NCBI GenBank assembly: GCA_005777315.1
Contig: SXMN01000048.1
Location: 1 to 34,341 of the forward strand
DNA from: Verrucomicrobiales bacterium
GTDB lineage: Bacteria; Verrucomicrobiota; Verrucomicrobiia; Limisphaerales; F1-12-MAGs170
Direction: 5' to 3'
DNA length: 34,341 bases
Of this stretch, positions 1-8,410 are shown piece by piece; position 1 is the stretch's first letter, and the number at the start of each line of letters is the position of its first letter. Under the pieces are notes generated by a model. That model made no database searches. It was not told where the DNA came from and saw only the letters and a list, made by a program, of their open reading frames with translations. Made by a program: the position numbers and the translations under genes.

Positions 1-105
1 GCACTTTCCAAAAGTCCTGCTCCCAATGATTTATGAACTTTCAGTCCTAAGTCAAAAACTATTTTTGATAATTGATTTTCATTTATATTTTATGTTTTTA
101 ACCGC
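1..105. other. AT-rich stretch fused to a permease gene fragment
   Basis: The first ~105 bases are strikingly AT-rich, with runs of T and A around 60-105, while the sequence from ~106 onward is GC-rich like the rest of the window. The change is abrupt and coincides with the point where recognisable MacB permease sequence begins. The frame of the downstream gene stays open to the window edge, but the encoded residues do not look like the usual MacB segment before the TREIGIR motif. It could be the end of an inserted element, a recombination scar or an assembly join. Confidence 0.5.
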
Positions 106-394
106 AAGGGAGATCGGCATCCGCCTCGCGGTCGGAGCGCGGGCGAGAGATGTGATGAGGCAGTTCCTCACGGAAGCAGTTTTATTGAGCGTGCTCGGCG
201 GCGCGCTGGGAATTGCCACCGGTTACTGGCTCGCCCCGTTGCTGACCAAATTCTTCGAGTTTCCCACGCTGATCTCCAACTCTTCCGTCATCATGGCGTT
301 CACCGTCAGCGCCATCATCGGCATCGTCTTTGGATTCTTCCCGGCGCTCAAGGCCGCGAACCTCGATCCCATCGACGCACTGCGCTACGAATAG
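26..394 (+). pseudogene. C-terminal fragment of MacB/FtsX-type ABC transporter permease
   Basis: From about base 104 the translation reads as the end of a MacB-like permease: the REIGIR motif after the cytoplasmic loop, the GAR..D..RQFL.EA segment, two hydrophobic membrane spans (around GGALGIATGYWLAPL and IMAFTVSAIIGIVFGFFPA) and the standard family ending DPIDALRYE. Full-length MacB-type permeases are roughly 400-650 residues, so only the last ~95 are here. The ~35 preceding residues are encoded by AT-rich DNA and do not resemble the family. The frame is open to the left edge, so the nominal ATG at 26 need not be a real start. Best read as a gene truncated at its 5' side by rearrangement, or a chimeric contig end. 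Full-length versions export macrolides, lipoproteins or peptides with an ATPase partner, which is not visible here. Confidence 0.7.
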
Positions 395-543
395 ACAGGC
401 GCAGTGGACCGGGCTGCGTCCTTGGGGGGCTTTGCAACGAAGTTCAGGCCATCGGAGAGTTGTGGGCCATGGCACCTTAGCCGTAACGGTTCAGAGGGAG
501 CGCGGAATTCCGCGCTTCTATTGTTCTATTGCATAGTCACGGC

Positions 544-1827
544 TCAGTGGGAGGGGTCAGGCTTCTGGACGACGACCAAGGCGTTCGCCATCCCGCGCTC
601 CTGGCCTTCAGAAGGGCTATTAACCACCTGGCCGAGCACCCACATCGTCGCGGAGCCTCCGCCATCCAGATTCAGAGCTTCCTTGCACCCGAGTTTGACC
701 ATGTAATCGGCAAGCTCCGAATAAGTCATACCAACAGACAAACCTGCCTGCCGTCCATCCACCTCGACGAGGTAAATGTATTTGTCATTCCATCCAACCG
801 CGCTTCTTGGATGACGAACCTGGAGCAATCCCCAACTCCTGGCCTTGCCATCCTGAACAAGCGCGGGTCCGCCGCCAATCGCTGTTCGGGTTCCCACAAG
901 ACTCGGGCTGGTTGTGAGAGAAATTCTTACCATGTCACCCACATTCACCGCAGGAATTTTCCCCAGCAGTTCTTTGGAGATCGACAATACCAGCCGTGTG
1001 GAACTGGTAGGAGAGTTACCTTCTTCACGCACTTCGCGAACACGAGCGGTGTACTCCTGCCCCACGCGGAGCGGAAGCCAGGCAGTAGAAGCCGTGGCTT
1101 CAAGGATCAGCTCACGTCCGTCCGGAGTGCCGGTGGTTCTTCCGGTGCGCGAGGTGTAGAGCACGGCGGTGCCTTTCCTTCGCTCCTCATTCAGACCGAT
1201 CGGGGTCCGTTTGTTGTCGGGCCATATAATTTCGAAGATTGGCGTCACTGCAGCGATGTGAGGGCTGCCGCCGGCATCCATCCAAAAGCAGCTCCAATCC
1301 CAGGGAGCGCTCACCAGTTCACCGTTCATGATCTGCAGGCCCTTTGGATCCCCTTTGTAAGGCGTGTCATCGTTGCGATAGAAATCACCATTCACCGCCG
1401 CGAGCGGGCGCCCGAGCTCCGGGGAGAGGCGTTTCATTTGAAGTGTGATGAGATCCAGCCCGATCGTCTGCCCGTAGGCCAGTGAGGTCTGCAGTTCGAT
1501 ATTGGTGGCGCTGCGGTCAATCTGAACCACGTGCACAGACCATGGAACGGACGCGATGATGTCGCGCCGGTAGGAAAAACCACGCTCAGTCTTGTTGGTC
1601 GCCGCAGCGGTGCTGTCGGCTGCGAGCGCGTTTCGACAATCTGTAGCTGCCAGGAGAAATACAGTGATGGTGATCGCCAACGACCGGGTGAAAAGCCTGC
1701 TTTCGCATATCCTCAGCCCCAACGCCAGGCAGTTACCGTATGACGCGCAGCCGAGCAAACGCTTCAGATCCAGGATCACCAACGGATGAGGTTCCTTTTC
1801 CATGCTCATTTGACCGGTCTGGTCCAT
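544..1827 (-). CDS. Secreted phosphodiester glycosidase (NAGPA-domain) protein, copy 1
   Basis: The C-terminal two thirds carry the signatures of the phosphodiester glycosidase / exopolysaccharide-biosynthesis NAGPA family: AAVNGDFY, an IGGGPALV-type turn, HPRSAVGW, VDGRQ followed by GMT..ELA, and the glycine-rich LNLDGGGSATMW loop before the closing ANALVV strand. In this family the domain removes GlcNAc from phosphodiesters or acts on wall or exopolysaccharide glycan-phosphate links; the substrate here is unknown. A hydrophobic stretch near residues 48-60 followed by an ALAAD-like site suggests export, but it sits unusually far from the annotated first Met. The true start may be Met7, Met9 or a later TTG/CTG codon, and no clear ribosome site decides it. 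Same orientation as a paralog ending about 225 bp upstream, consistent with a tandem duplication. Confidence 0.8.
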   Translation of the reverse strand: MDQTGQMSMEKEPHPLVILDLKRLLGCASYGNCLALGLRICESRLFTRSLAITITVFLLAATDCRNALAADSTAAATNKTERGFSYRRDIIASVPWSVHVVQIDRSATNIELQTSLAYGQTIGLDLITLQMKRLSPELGRPLAAVNGDFYRNDDTPYKGDPKGLQIMNGELVSAPWDWSCFWMDAGGSPHIAAVTPIFEIIWPDNKRTPIGLNEERRKGTAVLYTSRTGRTTGTPDGRELILEATASTAWLPLRVGQEYTARVREVREEGNSPTSSTRLVLSISKELLGKIPAVNVGDMVRISLTTSPSLVGTRTAIGGGPALVQDGKARSWGLLQVRHPRSAVGWNDKYIYLVEVDGRQAGLSVGMTYSELADYMVKLGCKEALNLDGGGSATMWVLGQVVNSPSEGQERGMANALVVVQKPDPSH

Positions 1828-2052
1828 TCGAGTTTTGAGATGGCTTGCGTCCGCGCAGTTCGTGGTTGTGTACGAGGATAAGGAACCCGCGCGTCAACCT
1901 TCAACCGCCAGGCGGAATTCTGGAATTGAACCGACGATATCAGTAGATGTTCCATTGGATGCCATGTTGCTTTTTGCCGCCATCATCTGAACACGAGCGT
2001 CGTGAAAAAGTTTCAAGAAGGAAATTGGTTGAGTGGTCCGGATTGATGTCTG

Positions 2053-3249
2053 CTATTTGTTCGCCGCATTATGCGCGGGCTGGGCTGCGGGCTTGCGGAT
2101 GACGGCAAGCGCATTGGCGATATCTCGTTCGTGACCATAGCAAGGCCGGTTCACGATGCGTCCTTCGAGCCACAATTCCGAGGAACCGCCACCATCAAGG
2201 TTCATTCCCGTGTCGCAACCGATCCTGGCCATGTAATTCGCGAGCTCCGCAAGTGTCATTCCTCTCGAAAAATCCTGCCTTCCGTCCACTTGAACCAGAA
2301 AGAAGTATTTGTCGTTCCAGCCGATGGCGCTGCGCGGATGGGGTTCGCGAGATTTGTTGGCGTTGGTGGGCTGGACTTTCCCGCCCTGGACGAGCAGGGG
2401 CCCTCCACTGATCGCCGTGCGGACGTTCCGAATTTCCGGAGCCGTGGTGGTGGACAAAGTGACGATGGAGTTGGTTGTGAGGGGTGGCAACTGGTTGGCA
2501 AGACCGCCCCCCATGGAGAGCACCACACTGCCGGGTCTCAAGCGCGTGTTGGCTGCGGAACGAATTTCCTGAATCACCATCTTATAGGTCTGCCCTACCT
2601 GGATCGGAAGCGGAGGAGCATTCGTGGCTGGTTGCAATACCAGATCCACTCCGGCACCAGCACGCGTGCTGGGCCCGTAGCGTGAAGTGTAAAGCACCGC
2701 TTCTCCAGATGAGCGTTCTTGATTCAGACCAAATGGGATGGTTTCTCCTGCGGGAAAGCTGGCCCTGAAGCGGCTCGCGACGGGCGAAATGTGAGGCTGG
2801 TTGGTCTCGTCGAGCCAGAAGACTGCGCTACCGCTAGGAGCGCTTGTCACTTCACTCTGGACGATGGACAGGCTCCGCGGATCGCCATTGTCGGTCTCGT
2901 AAAAATCGCCATTAATGGCGGCAACCGGACTACCCAGCGCCTTGGGAATGCCTCGGAGGTGTTGTGAAAGCGTGGTCAGTCCCTGCACCGTTCCGCGCGG
3001 AAGCGTCGTAACAAACTCGAGGTCGTTCTGGCTGCGGTCGATCTTGATGACATTGATGGACCATGGCTCTCGCTCAGTATTCTCCTGGAAATAGCTGACA
3101 CCGGGACTGGCCTTCAGTTCCTTGATAGTCCCGGTTGAGCGCTGCCCCCGAATCAGAAGAACGGAAACCAGGAGGCAACAACCGATCAGGAGCCAGCGGG
3201 AAAACATGCGAGCACGCATCGAGCGTGATGAGTGTTCAGTTTGATTCAT
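2053..3249 (-). CDS. Secreted phosphodiester glycosidase (NAGPA-domain) protein, copy 2
   Basis: Paralog of the neighbouring 544-1827 gene with the same order of motifs: AAINGDFY, a GLNQERSSGEAVLYTSR segment matching GLNEERRKGTAVLYTSR in copy 1, ISGGPLLVQGG, HPRSAIGWNDKY, VDGRQ..S.GMTLAELA and LNLDGGGSSELW. The start is well defined: a short basic N-terminus, then a strong hydrophobic core (WLLIGCCLLVSVLLI, around residues 19-33), either a signal peptide or a membrane anchor. The Cys pair in that core could hint at lipidation but no clean lipobox is visible. Expected role is extracytoplasmic hydrolysis of glycan-phosphate bonds. The two copies have diverged throughout, so the duplication is not recent. 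Confidence is high for the family and low for the substrate. Confidence 0.82.
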   Translation of the reverse strand: MNQTEHSSRSMRARMFSRWLLIGCCLLVSVLLIRGQRSTGTIKELKASPGVSYFQENTEREPWSINVIKIDRSQNDLEFVTTLPRGTVQGLTTLSQHLRGIPKALGSPVAAINGDFYETDNGDPRSLSIVQSEVTSAPSGSAVFWLDETNQPHISPVASRFRASFPAGETIPFGLNQERSSGEAVLYTSRYGPSTRAGAGVDLVLQPATNAPPLPIQVGQTYKMVIQEIRSAANTRLRPGSVVLSMGGGLANQLPPLTTNSIVTLSTTTAPEIRNVRTAISGGPLLVQGGKVQPTNANKSREPHPRSAIGWNDKYFFLVQVDGRQDFSRGMTLAELANYMARIGCDTGMNLDGGGSSELWLEGRIVNRPCYGHERDIANALAVIRKPAAQPAHNAANK

Positions 3250-3449
3250 GGGGCGTTACGAGAACATTTAGGATTTCGGGGAATGTGCATCGTCTTCCAA
3301 GGAACGCAAGGCGATCGTTCGCGCCGGGTAATCCTCACCGGTTTGGCTTTATTCCAAGAGCCTCATTCACCCCAGAAGCTCATCCCCCTTGCCATACACT
3401 TCCTCCGGCGAATTGACGGAATCGGTCCCTCTGCGTGGAATCCTGGCGA

Positions 3450-4544
3450 TCAGGCATCCCCGCGCACGCACCGCAGGAGCGCTTTGACGGCCGTCGGGTC
3501 GAAGGTTGTGCCGCTGCCGTGTTCAATCTTTTGCAACGCCGCCTTGTCGTGGCCGGATTCGACGTACGCGGTCGCAGCGGCGAGGAGTCTGGCGAGCGGA
3601 GGAATCTCATCTCCTTTCAGGCGTGAAGGGTAACCGCTGCCGTCGTGCCTCTCGTGGTGAGCGCGGATGACCAGACCCACGTCATTCAGCCCCCCCTTGA
3701 AGACCGCCATCTCCGCGGCGATGACCGGATGACGCTCGATCATGGCTCTCTCGTCTGTCGAGACCGCTCCGGAATCTTTGCACCAGCGTTCAACCAAATC
3801 ACGCGGCAGGTTGATAAGGCCGATGTCCTGGAGCCATGCACTGGTTTCGAGAGTGATGCGTTCATCCCTTGCGAGCTTGAGATGTGCGCCCATTCCGCGA
3901 CAGAGAGAAACCGTACGTTCCGCATATTCTGCGAGCGAAGGATGACAGGCTTGGAGAAGGTGCGTGGAAAGTTCAACCGCGTGCTGAAAATTGTCCGCCA
4001 TGGCCGTGCTGTTCTGCTCTAGTTCCTTGTTTTGGGCGGCAACAGTGGCGACCTGTTCTTCGAGGGCTTTGTTGAGCTTGGACAGCTTCTCGTTCATCGC
4101 GCGGGTGGTTGCCTGTAGAACGAGATTCTTGCAAACAAGTTCGTAGCGCTGGACCGCGTTGCGAATCGTGGCGAGAAGATCCTCACGCAACCAGGGTTTG
4201 ACGACGAAACGATAGATCTCGCCCTTGTTAATGGCATCGATGACCGTGCTCAGGCTGAGCACCGCCGTGATGAGGATGCGCGTGGCGTCGGGTTGGATTT
4301 GTTTCACCTGTGACAGGAATTCCAGCCCCGTGATCATGGGCATCTGCTGGTCGGAAATGATGACTGAAAAGGGCTGCTGTTTGAGAATTGTCAGGGCTTC
4401 GATGGCGCTGGAGCAGGCAACGACTTTGTATCCATCGCGGTGGAGTGTTTCCCTGAGGGCAACAAGCACGATCTCCTCGTCGTCCACGACCAGGATATGA
4501 TGCATGGGCGCGTTGGAGATTGAAGATTCGAGGGTGTTTGTCAT
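3450..4544 (-). CDS. Response regulator with coiled coil and degenerate HD-GYP domain
   Basis: Start chosen at 4544 because its ATG overlaps the TGA of the upstream kinase (ATGA), which implies translational coupling; a longer in-frame extension has no support. Counting from that Met, residues ~15-130 form a receiver domain with the acidic pair D21/D22, phosphoacceptor D65 (in IISDQQMP), T93 and K116. A coiled coil follows at ~148-180, then an HD-GYP-like domain at ~186-360. The GYP half is present (HHERHDGSGYP, H296/H297) and so is ERHP (H272). However, the signature HD pair reads QD (Q239-D240), and the later metal-binding Asp of the VADVYDA motif is Thr (T325 in AATAYVE). Active HD-GYP proteins hydrolyse cyclic di-GMP. 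Two altered ligands suggest this one is inactive or a binding/adaptor domain driven by receiver phosphorylation. Confidence 0.85.
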   Translation of the reverse strand: MTNTLESSISNAPMHHILVVDDEEIVLVALRETLHRDGYKVVACSSAIEALTILKQQPFSVIISDQQMPMITGLEFLSQVKQIQPDATRILITAVLSLSTVIDAINKGEIYRFVVKPWLREDLLATIRNAVQRYELVCKNLVLQATTRAMNEKLSKLNKALEEQVATVAAQNKELEQNSTAMADNFQHAVELSTHLLQACHPSLAEYAERTVSLCRGMGAHLKLARDERITLETSAWLQDIGLINLPRDLVERWCKDSGAVSTDERAMIERHPVIAAEMAVFKGGLNDVGLVIRAHHERHDGSGYPSRLKGDEIPPLARLLAAATAYVESGHDKAALQKIEHGSGTTFDPTAVKALLRCVRGDA

Positions 4545-6583
4545 GCGGTCGGTGTGGAATGAACCATGAGCTGATGGAGCCGGGAGAGAAAATCCGCCTC
4601 GGGAATGTCCGCCGAGAGAAGGAGATCGCAATTGCTGCGGAGAAATGGATTCAGCGCGTCCTGATCGCATCCAGCCGGTCTGACAACCAGCTTGAGTCCG
4701 GTTTTTGCGCGTTGGAGGACTTCGGCCGCGATACTGTTGAAGGTGGCATCATTGGACTCGGCGTGAATGACGACAGCGTCGAACTGATATTGAGGTGATC
4801 GCAGGAGGTCCGAGGCGATTTCCGGCGTGTCCGCCGTGGCGACATAGTAACCATGCAGGCGGAGCAGCTCGGAGGCACTGGCAAGCAGCTCGGGCGCACG
4901 TCCCGCCAGGAGAAGCGAGCGCCGACGCTGGGCCGTTGCCGCCGAGGCGTTCTGATCCCGTTCCTGCTCCATGAAATCGGCCTGTGGCAGCCATAGCTGA
5001 AAAGTGGATCCCACGTTCTCGGTCGAACTCACCGAGATGCAACCCAGGTGTTTTTCCGCGAACAGGCTGGCGTTGTATAGTCCAAGCCCGGACCCTTTGT
5101 GCGTCGCCTTCGTGGTGAAGAAAGGATCGAAGATCGCCTCGAGATGGCCTTTGCGAATGCCGCAGCCGGTGTCGTTGACGGAGAGGCAGACGACAGGCAG
5201 CCTCGGCCGCACTCCCTTGAAATGCTCAAGCAGCGGGAGCTCGGTATGCAAGGATGTGCGGAGTGTGAGTGTGCCGCCCTTGGACATGGCGTCGGCTGCG
5301 TTCACTACGAGATTGAGGACGACCTGTCTAAGTTCCACCGTGTCCACGTGCAGGGGGAGCCCTTCCGGTCTCGCATCCGCCACGATCTTTATCCGGCGGG
5401 GAAGGATCTTGCGTGCGAGTTCCACAAGGTCAGTCATCAGTTCATTGAGATTGTGATAACCACGCTCACCTGGCTGACCTTGATGGAGGTTCACCATTCT
5501 GTTGACCAACTGGCTGGTTTGAAGGGCATTCTTCTTGATCAAACCAAGTCCCTCATAAAATGGATGGTCCGGCTGGACCTGCGCGAGGAAAGACTCGGAC
5601 AGTGCATGAATGCCCGCGAGCATGTTCCCAAAATCGTGCGCCATGCCGAGCGTCAGCACAGCCAGGGTTTCCTTCCATGCGGAGGCGAACAGCCGTCGCT
5701 CTGCCAGCGTCTGCCGTGTCACGTCCACCCAGACACCTTCGTAACCGAGGAGGGTGCCATCGGGGCTGAGCGTGGCCTGGCGTTGTTCGAGGATATAAGC
5801 AATCCGGCCAGTCTGGGCGTGACAGATGCGATAAGTGCTGGTGACAGGCTGTTCCGTGAGAGCGGATGCACGGATCTGCTGCCGGAGAAATTCAACGTCT
5901 GAATCATGGACAAGCCGCCAGAACAACTCGCCCTGCCGCTGCCACTCTGGATTTGGAATTCCCGTCACCTCCTCCAGGTGGTCATTGGCTGCCCGAAACG
6001 TAAAATCAGTTCGCTGGCTGAACACCACGCCAGGCGAACGACGCATCAATGTTGCCAGTTGATTTTCCGCGTGGAGCATCCGTTTCCAAATCTCGCGCAC
6101 CATGGAGTTGGACAACGCGCCCCCAGCCATCTGGCTTTCACTTGAGACCAGATCCTGCGTCTGGGGAAGCACTGAACTTAATCGAACCACGGCACCACCC
6201 GGTACCCGGACACGTTCAATTCTCAGCGAATGGTTGGGTGCCACGCTCAGATGGATCACTGCTTCTGCAAATGTGCCGTGACTTGCCGCCAGGATGCTGA
6301 CCTGCTCCGGTAAACCTGCGGAGAGCCTGGATATCGCCGTCCAGAAATGATCGCCGACCTGGTTCCCCATGCTTTCCCACCAGGCCTGCAATGATGCGTC
6401 CCACTCCTTCGCCATCCCGCGTTCATCCAGCACCACGGTGCCACCATCCAGCCATTGGGTGGGAGCTCCGGGTTGGAATGTTGCTATTTCCGGACTGTGA
6501 CCGGGGAACAACTCGGACTGTTGGAGATCTCGAATCGCCGGATTCATGTGGGTTCTGATAACGATAAGAACCCGCCCTGTCAC
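4541..6583 (-). CDS. PAS sensor histidine kinase with degenerate C-terminal receiver-like domain
   Basis: About 680 residues with no transmembrane span, so probably cytoplasmic. Residues ~170-292 contain a PAS fold with a PAC-like end (YEGVWVDVTR). The phosphorylation site is H316 in the AHDFGNML box. The catalytic ATPase domain shows the N box (NLVVNAADAM, ~424-433), G1 (DTGCGI, 471-476), F box (FDPFFTTK) and G2 (GSGLGL, 497-502). The last ~125 residues look like a receiver fold, but the N-terminal acidic pair is replaced (LLLAGRAP) and the expected phosphoacceptor Asp position reads as His (VVIHAES), so it is probably a pseudo-receiver. It lies immediately upstream of, and overlaps, the response regulator gene, its probable phosphotransfer partner. 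Two starts are possible, GTG at 6583 or ATG at 6547; an inverted repeat lies between them, which mildly favours the shorter form. Confidence 0.88.
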   Translation of the reverse strand: MTGRVLIVIRTHMNPAIRDLQQSELFPGHSPEIATFQPGAPTQWLDGGTVVLDERGMAKEWDASLQAWWESMGNQVGDHFWTAISRLSAGLPEQVSILAASHGTFAEAVIHLSVAPNHSLRIERVRVPGGAVVRLSSVLPQTQDLVSSESQMAGGALSNSMVREIWKRMLHAENQLATLMRRSPGVVFSQRTDFTFRAANDHLEEVTGIPNPEWQRQGELFWRLVHDSDVEFLRQQIRASALTEQPVTSTYRICHAQTGRIAYILEQRQATLSPDGTLLGYEGVWVDVTRQTLAERRLFASAWKETLAVLTLGMAHDFGNMLAGIHALSESFLAQVQPDHPFYEGLGLIKKNALQTSQLVNRMVNLHQGQPGERGYHNLNELMTDLVELARKILPRRIKIVADARPEGLPLHVDTVELRQVVLNLVVNAADAMSKGGTLTLRTSLHTELPLLEHFKGVRPRLPVVCLSVNDTGCGIRKGHLEAIFDPFFTTKATHKGSGLGLYNASLFAEKHLGCISVSSTENVGSTFQLWLPQADFMEQERDQNASAATAQRRRSLLLAGRAPELLASASELLRLHGYYVATADTPEIASDLLRSPQYQFDAVVIHAESNDATFNSIAAEVLQRAKTGLKLVVRPAGCDQDALNPFLRSNCDLLLSADIPEADFLSRLHQLMVHSTPTA
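6550..6573. promoter_or_regulatory. Inverted repeat near the kinase start, possible operator
   Basis: Seven-base perfect arms (GGGTTCT and AGAACCC) flank a ten-base centre that contains GATA twice. The element lies between the alternative GTG (6583) and ATG (6547) starts of the histidine kinase and about 120 bp from the start of the divergent propeller gene. If the kinase begins at the ATG, this is leader sequence and could be a dimeric regulator site or an RNA hairpin. There is no direct evidence of binding. Confidence 0.35.
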
Positions 6584-6693
6584 TCTCGAACCGTTTGTTA
6601 CGTGTAAGTATGATTTGCAATGGACACCATCCTGTTCAATAGTCCCGCCGAAATCCGGTGCGACCGCCCGTTACGCGACCGGGTGTCGCAATC

Positions 6694-7863
6694 ATGGAAA
6701 TTCTGCTTAAAAATGCTCCATCGCGAGTTGTCTCGTGTTTTTTCACGGTCCTTCTTTTTGCTGGTTCCAACCTGTTGAATGGGGCGGGTGCTCCGGCCAA
6801 AAATTCGGAATGGCCCATGTTCCGCGGAAGCCCGGGGCTGCTCGGCGTTTCTGAATCTCCTCTTCCCGACAAGTTGTCCTTGCTCTGGAAGTTCAAGACA
6901 CAGGGACCGGTGAAATCTTCTCCCGCCGTGGTTGGTGGCCGGATCTTCATCGGTTCCACAGACAGCAACCTTTACGCTCTCAACCTCCAAACCGGTGAAA
7001 AAGTCTGGTCCTTCAAAGCGGGCGACGCGATTGAATCGTCTCCACTCGTGCTCGGCGGCAAAGTCTTCTTCGGCTCGACGGATGCCAATGTCTATGCAGT
7101 CGATGCCTCGACGGGCAAAGAGCTGTGGAAATGTCCGACCGGAGACAAGATTCTCAGTGGTCCCAATTGGGTGGCATCGACGAACAAAGGCGCCGCCCCG
7201 TGGATCCTCGTCGGCAGCTACGACTTCAAGCTTTACTGCCTGGATTCGGCAACCGGGAAGACGAACTGGACTTACGAGACCGGAAATTACATCAACGGTT
7301 CCCCGGCGGTGGCGGACGGGCGGACGGTTTTCGGCGGCTGCGATGCACTGCTGCATGTCATCTCACTGGCTGACGGCAGCAAGGTGAAGGAGGTCGAAGC
7401 TGGCGCCTACATTGCGGGCTCGGGGGCTGTCGAAGCCGGGCGCGTCTATATCGGTCACTATGAGAATGAAGTCATTTGTGTTGATCTCAATGAAGGAAAA
7501 CGCGCCTGGACCTTCCGCGACCGGAATTTCCCTTACTTCAGTTCACCGGCTGTGACCGGAGACCGGGTGGTCTTCGGTGGACGCGACAAGAAACTTCATT
7601 GTGTTCAGAAATCGGATGGCAAGGAGTTGTGGGCGTTCTCAGCTCGAGGAAAAGTGGACAGTTCGCCTGTTGTGACAGGGGACCAAAAAGTAGTGGTGGG
7701 ATCAGATGATGGACGCCTGTACGTTGTGTCGCTGAAAGATGGCAAAGAGCTGTGGAGTTATGAAATAGGTCAGCCTGTCGGAAGCTCACCTGCCGTGGCC
7801 GATGGGCGCATTGTCATCGGAAGCGATGATGGCCACGTGTATTGCTTCGGAGCGAAGAAGTGA
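6694..7863 (+). CDS. Secreted PQQ-like beta-propeller repeat protein
   Basis: Start set at ATG 6694, which gives a basic N-terminus and a hydrophobic signal sequence (about residues 11-27) ending near GAGA; the longer GTG start at 6658 adds twelve residues without a better signal. The mature part is a string of roughly forty-residue blades of the PQQ/outer-membrane-scaffold type, each with a 'G.V..GS.D...Y.LD..TGK..W' pattern, for example FFGSTDANVYAVDASTGKELW, and ends cleanly on a blade. Such proteins are periplasmic or surface scaffolds, and some bind pyrroloquinoline quinone; no dedicated cofactor ligands can be assigned here. The next gene starts four bases after its stop, so the two are probably co-transcribed. 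The function of this copy is unknown. Confidence 0.85.
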   Translation: MEILLKNAPSRVVSCFFTVLLFAGSNLLNGAGAPAKNSEWPMFRGSPGLLGVSESPLPDKLSLLWKFKTQGPVKSSPAVVGGRIFIGSTDSNLYALNLQTGEKVWSFKAGDAIESSPLVLGGKVFFGSTDANVYAVDASTGKELWKCPTGDKILSGPNWVASTNKGAAPWILVGSYDFKLYCLDSATGKTNWTYETGNYINGSPAVADGRTVFGGCDALLHVISLADGSKVKEVEAGAYIAGSGAVEAGRVYIGHYENEVICVDLNEGKRAWTFRDRNFPYFSSPAVTGDRVVFGGRDKKLHCVQKSDGKELWAFSARGKVDSSPVVTGDQKVVVGSDDGRLYVVSLKDGKELWSYEIGQPVGSSPAVADGRIVIGSDDGHVYCFGAKK

Positions 7864-7866
7864 CCT

Positions 7867-8316
7867 ATGGCATATCGTCGTAAGACCTGGCGCGAAAAGC
7901 TCGCCGACGACAAGGGGCTGCCGAAGATCGGCAAGGTTGAGGGCAATATGACCAAGCGCTGGGGCACTGGCACGATGGTCATCCCAGCTCCGCGTGAGGT
8001 GGACGAAATAATCCGCAAGATTCGGAAAGGGAGCACGGCCACCATCAACGATCTGCGTGCTGCGCTCGCGAAAAAGCATGGTGTGGACATCTGCTGTCCG
8101 ATCACCACCGGCATCTTTACCTGGATCGCCGCCTACGCCGCCGAAGAGGATGAGGCCGAAGGCAGGAAGCGCATTACGCCGTGGTGGCGGGTGCTGAAGT
8201 CGGACGGGAAGTTAAACCCGAAGTTTCCAGGTGGCGTCAAAGAACAGTCCCTTCGGCTCGCTGCTGAAGGCGTCATCGTTCCGCAGAGCCCGCCACGAAG
8301 AATCTCAACACGGTGA
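7867..8316 (+). CDS. MGMT-fold alkyltransferase-like protein, PWWR instead of PCHR
   Basis: A small basic protein. Its C-terminal half follows the DNA-binding and active-site region of O6-alkylguanine-DNA alkyltransferases: a helix-turn-helix-like TINDLRAALAKKHG, then TPWWRVLKSDGKLNPKFPGG and LAAEG. In true methyltransferases the loop is PCHRV with the alkyl-accepting Cys; here residues 106-107 are Trp-Trp, giving PWWRV. The known alkyltransferase-like (ATL) proteins also replace the Cys with Trp (PWHR), bind alkylated DNA and hand it to nucleotide excision repair. By analogy this protein may sense damaged or modified DNA without repairing it. It lacks the usual N-terminal domain. Its ATG is four bases after the propeller stop, with GAAG upstream as a possible ribosome site inside that gene's end. 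Confidence 0.72.
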   Translation: MAYRRKTWREKLADDKGLPKIGKVEGNMTKRWGTGTMVIPAPREVDEIIRKIRKGSTATINDLRAALAKKHGVDICCPITTGIFTWIAAYAAEEDEAEGRKRITPWWRVLKSDGKLNPKFPGGVKEQSLRLAAEGVIVPQSPPRRISTR

Positions 8317-8410
8317 GTTGTTCATCAAAATCTGAACAGTCCTCGAATGTGCCCCCCATCCAGCAATGAAAGAAACCGCTCACTGCCCAACTGTTCTTCG
8401 CACTCCTGAC

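Noticed and set aside
529-1485. 318-codon open frame on the plus strand opposite the first NAGPA gene
   Set aside because: The minus-strand frame carries clear family motifs and the plus-strand product has no recognisable feature; GC-rich third positions create such shadows.
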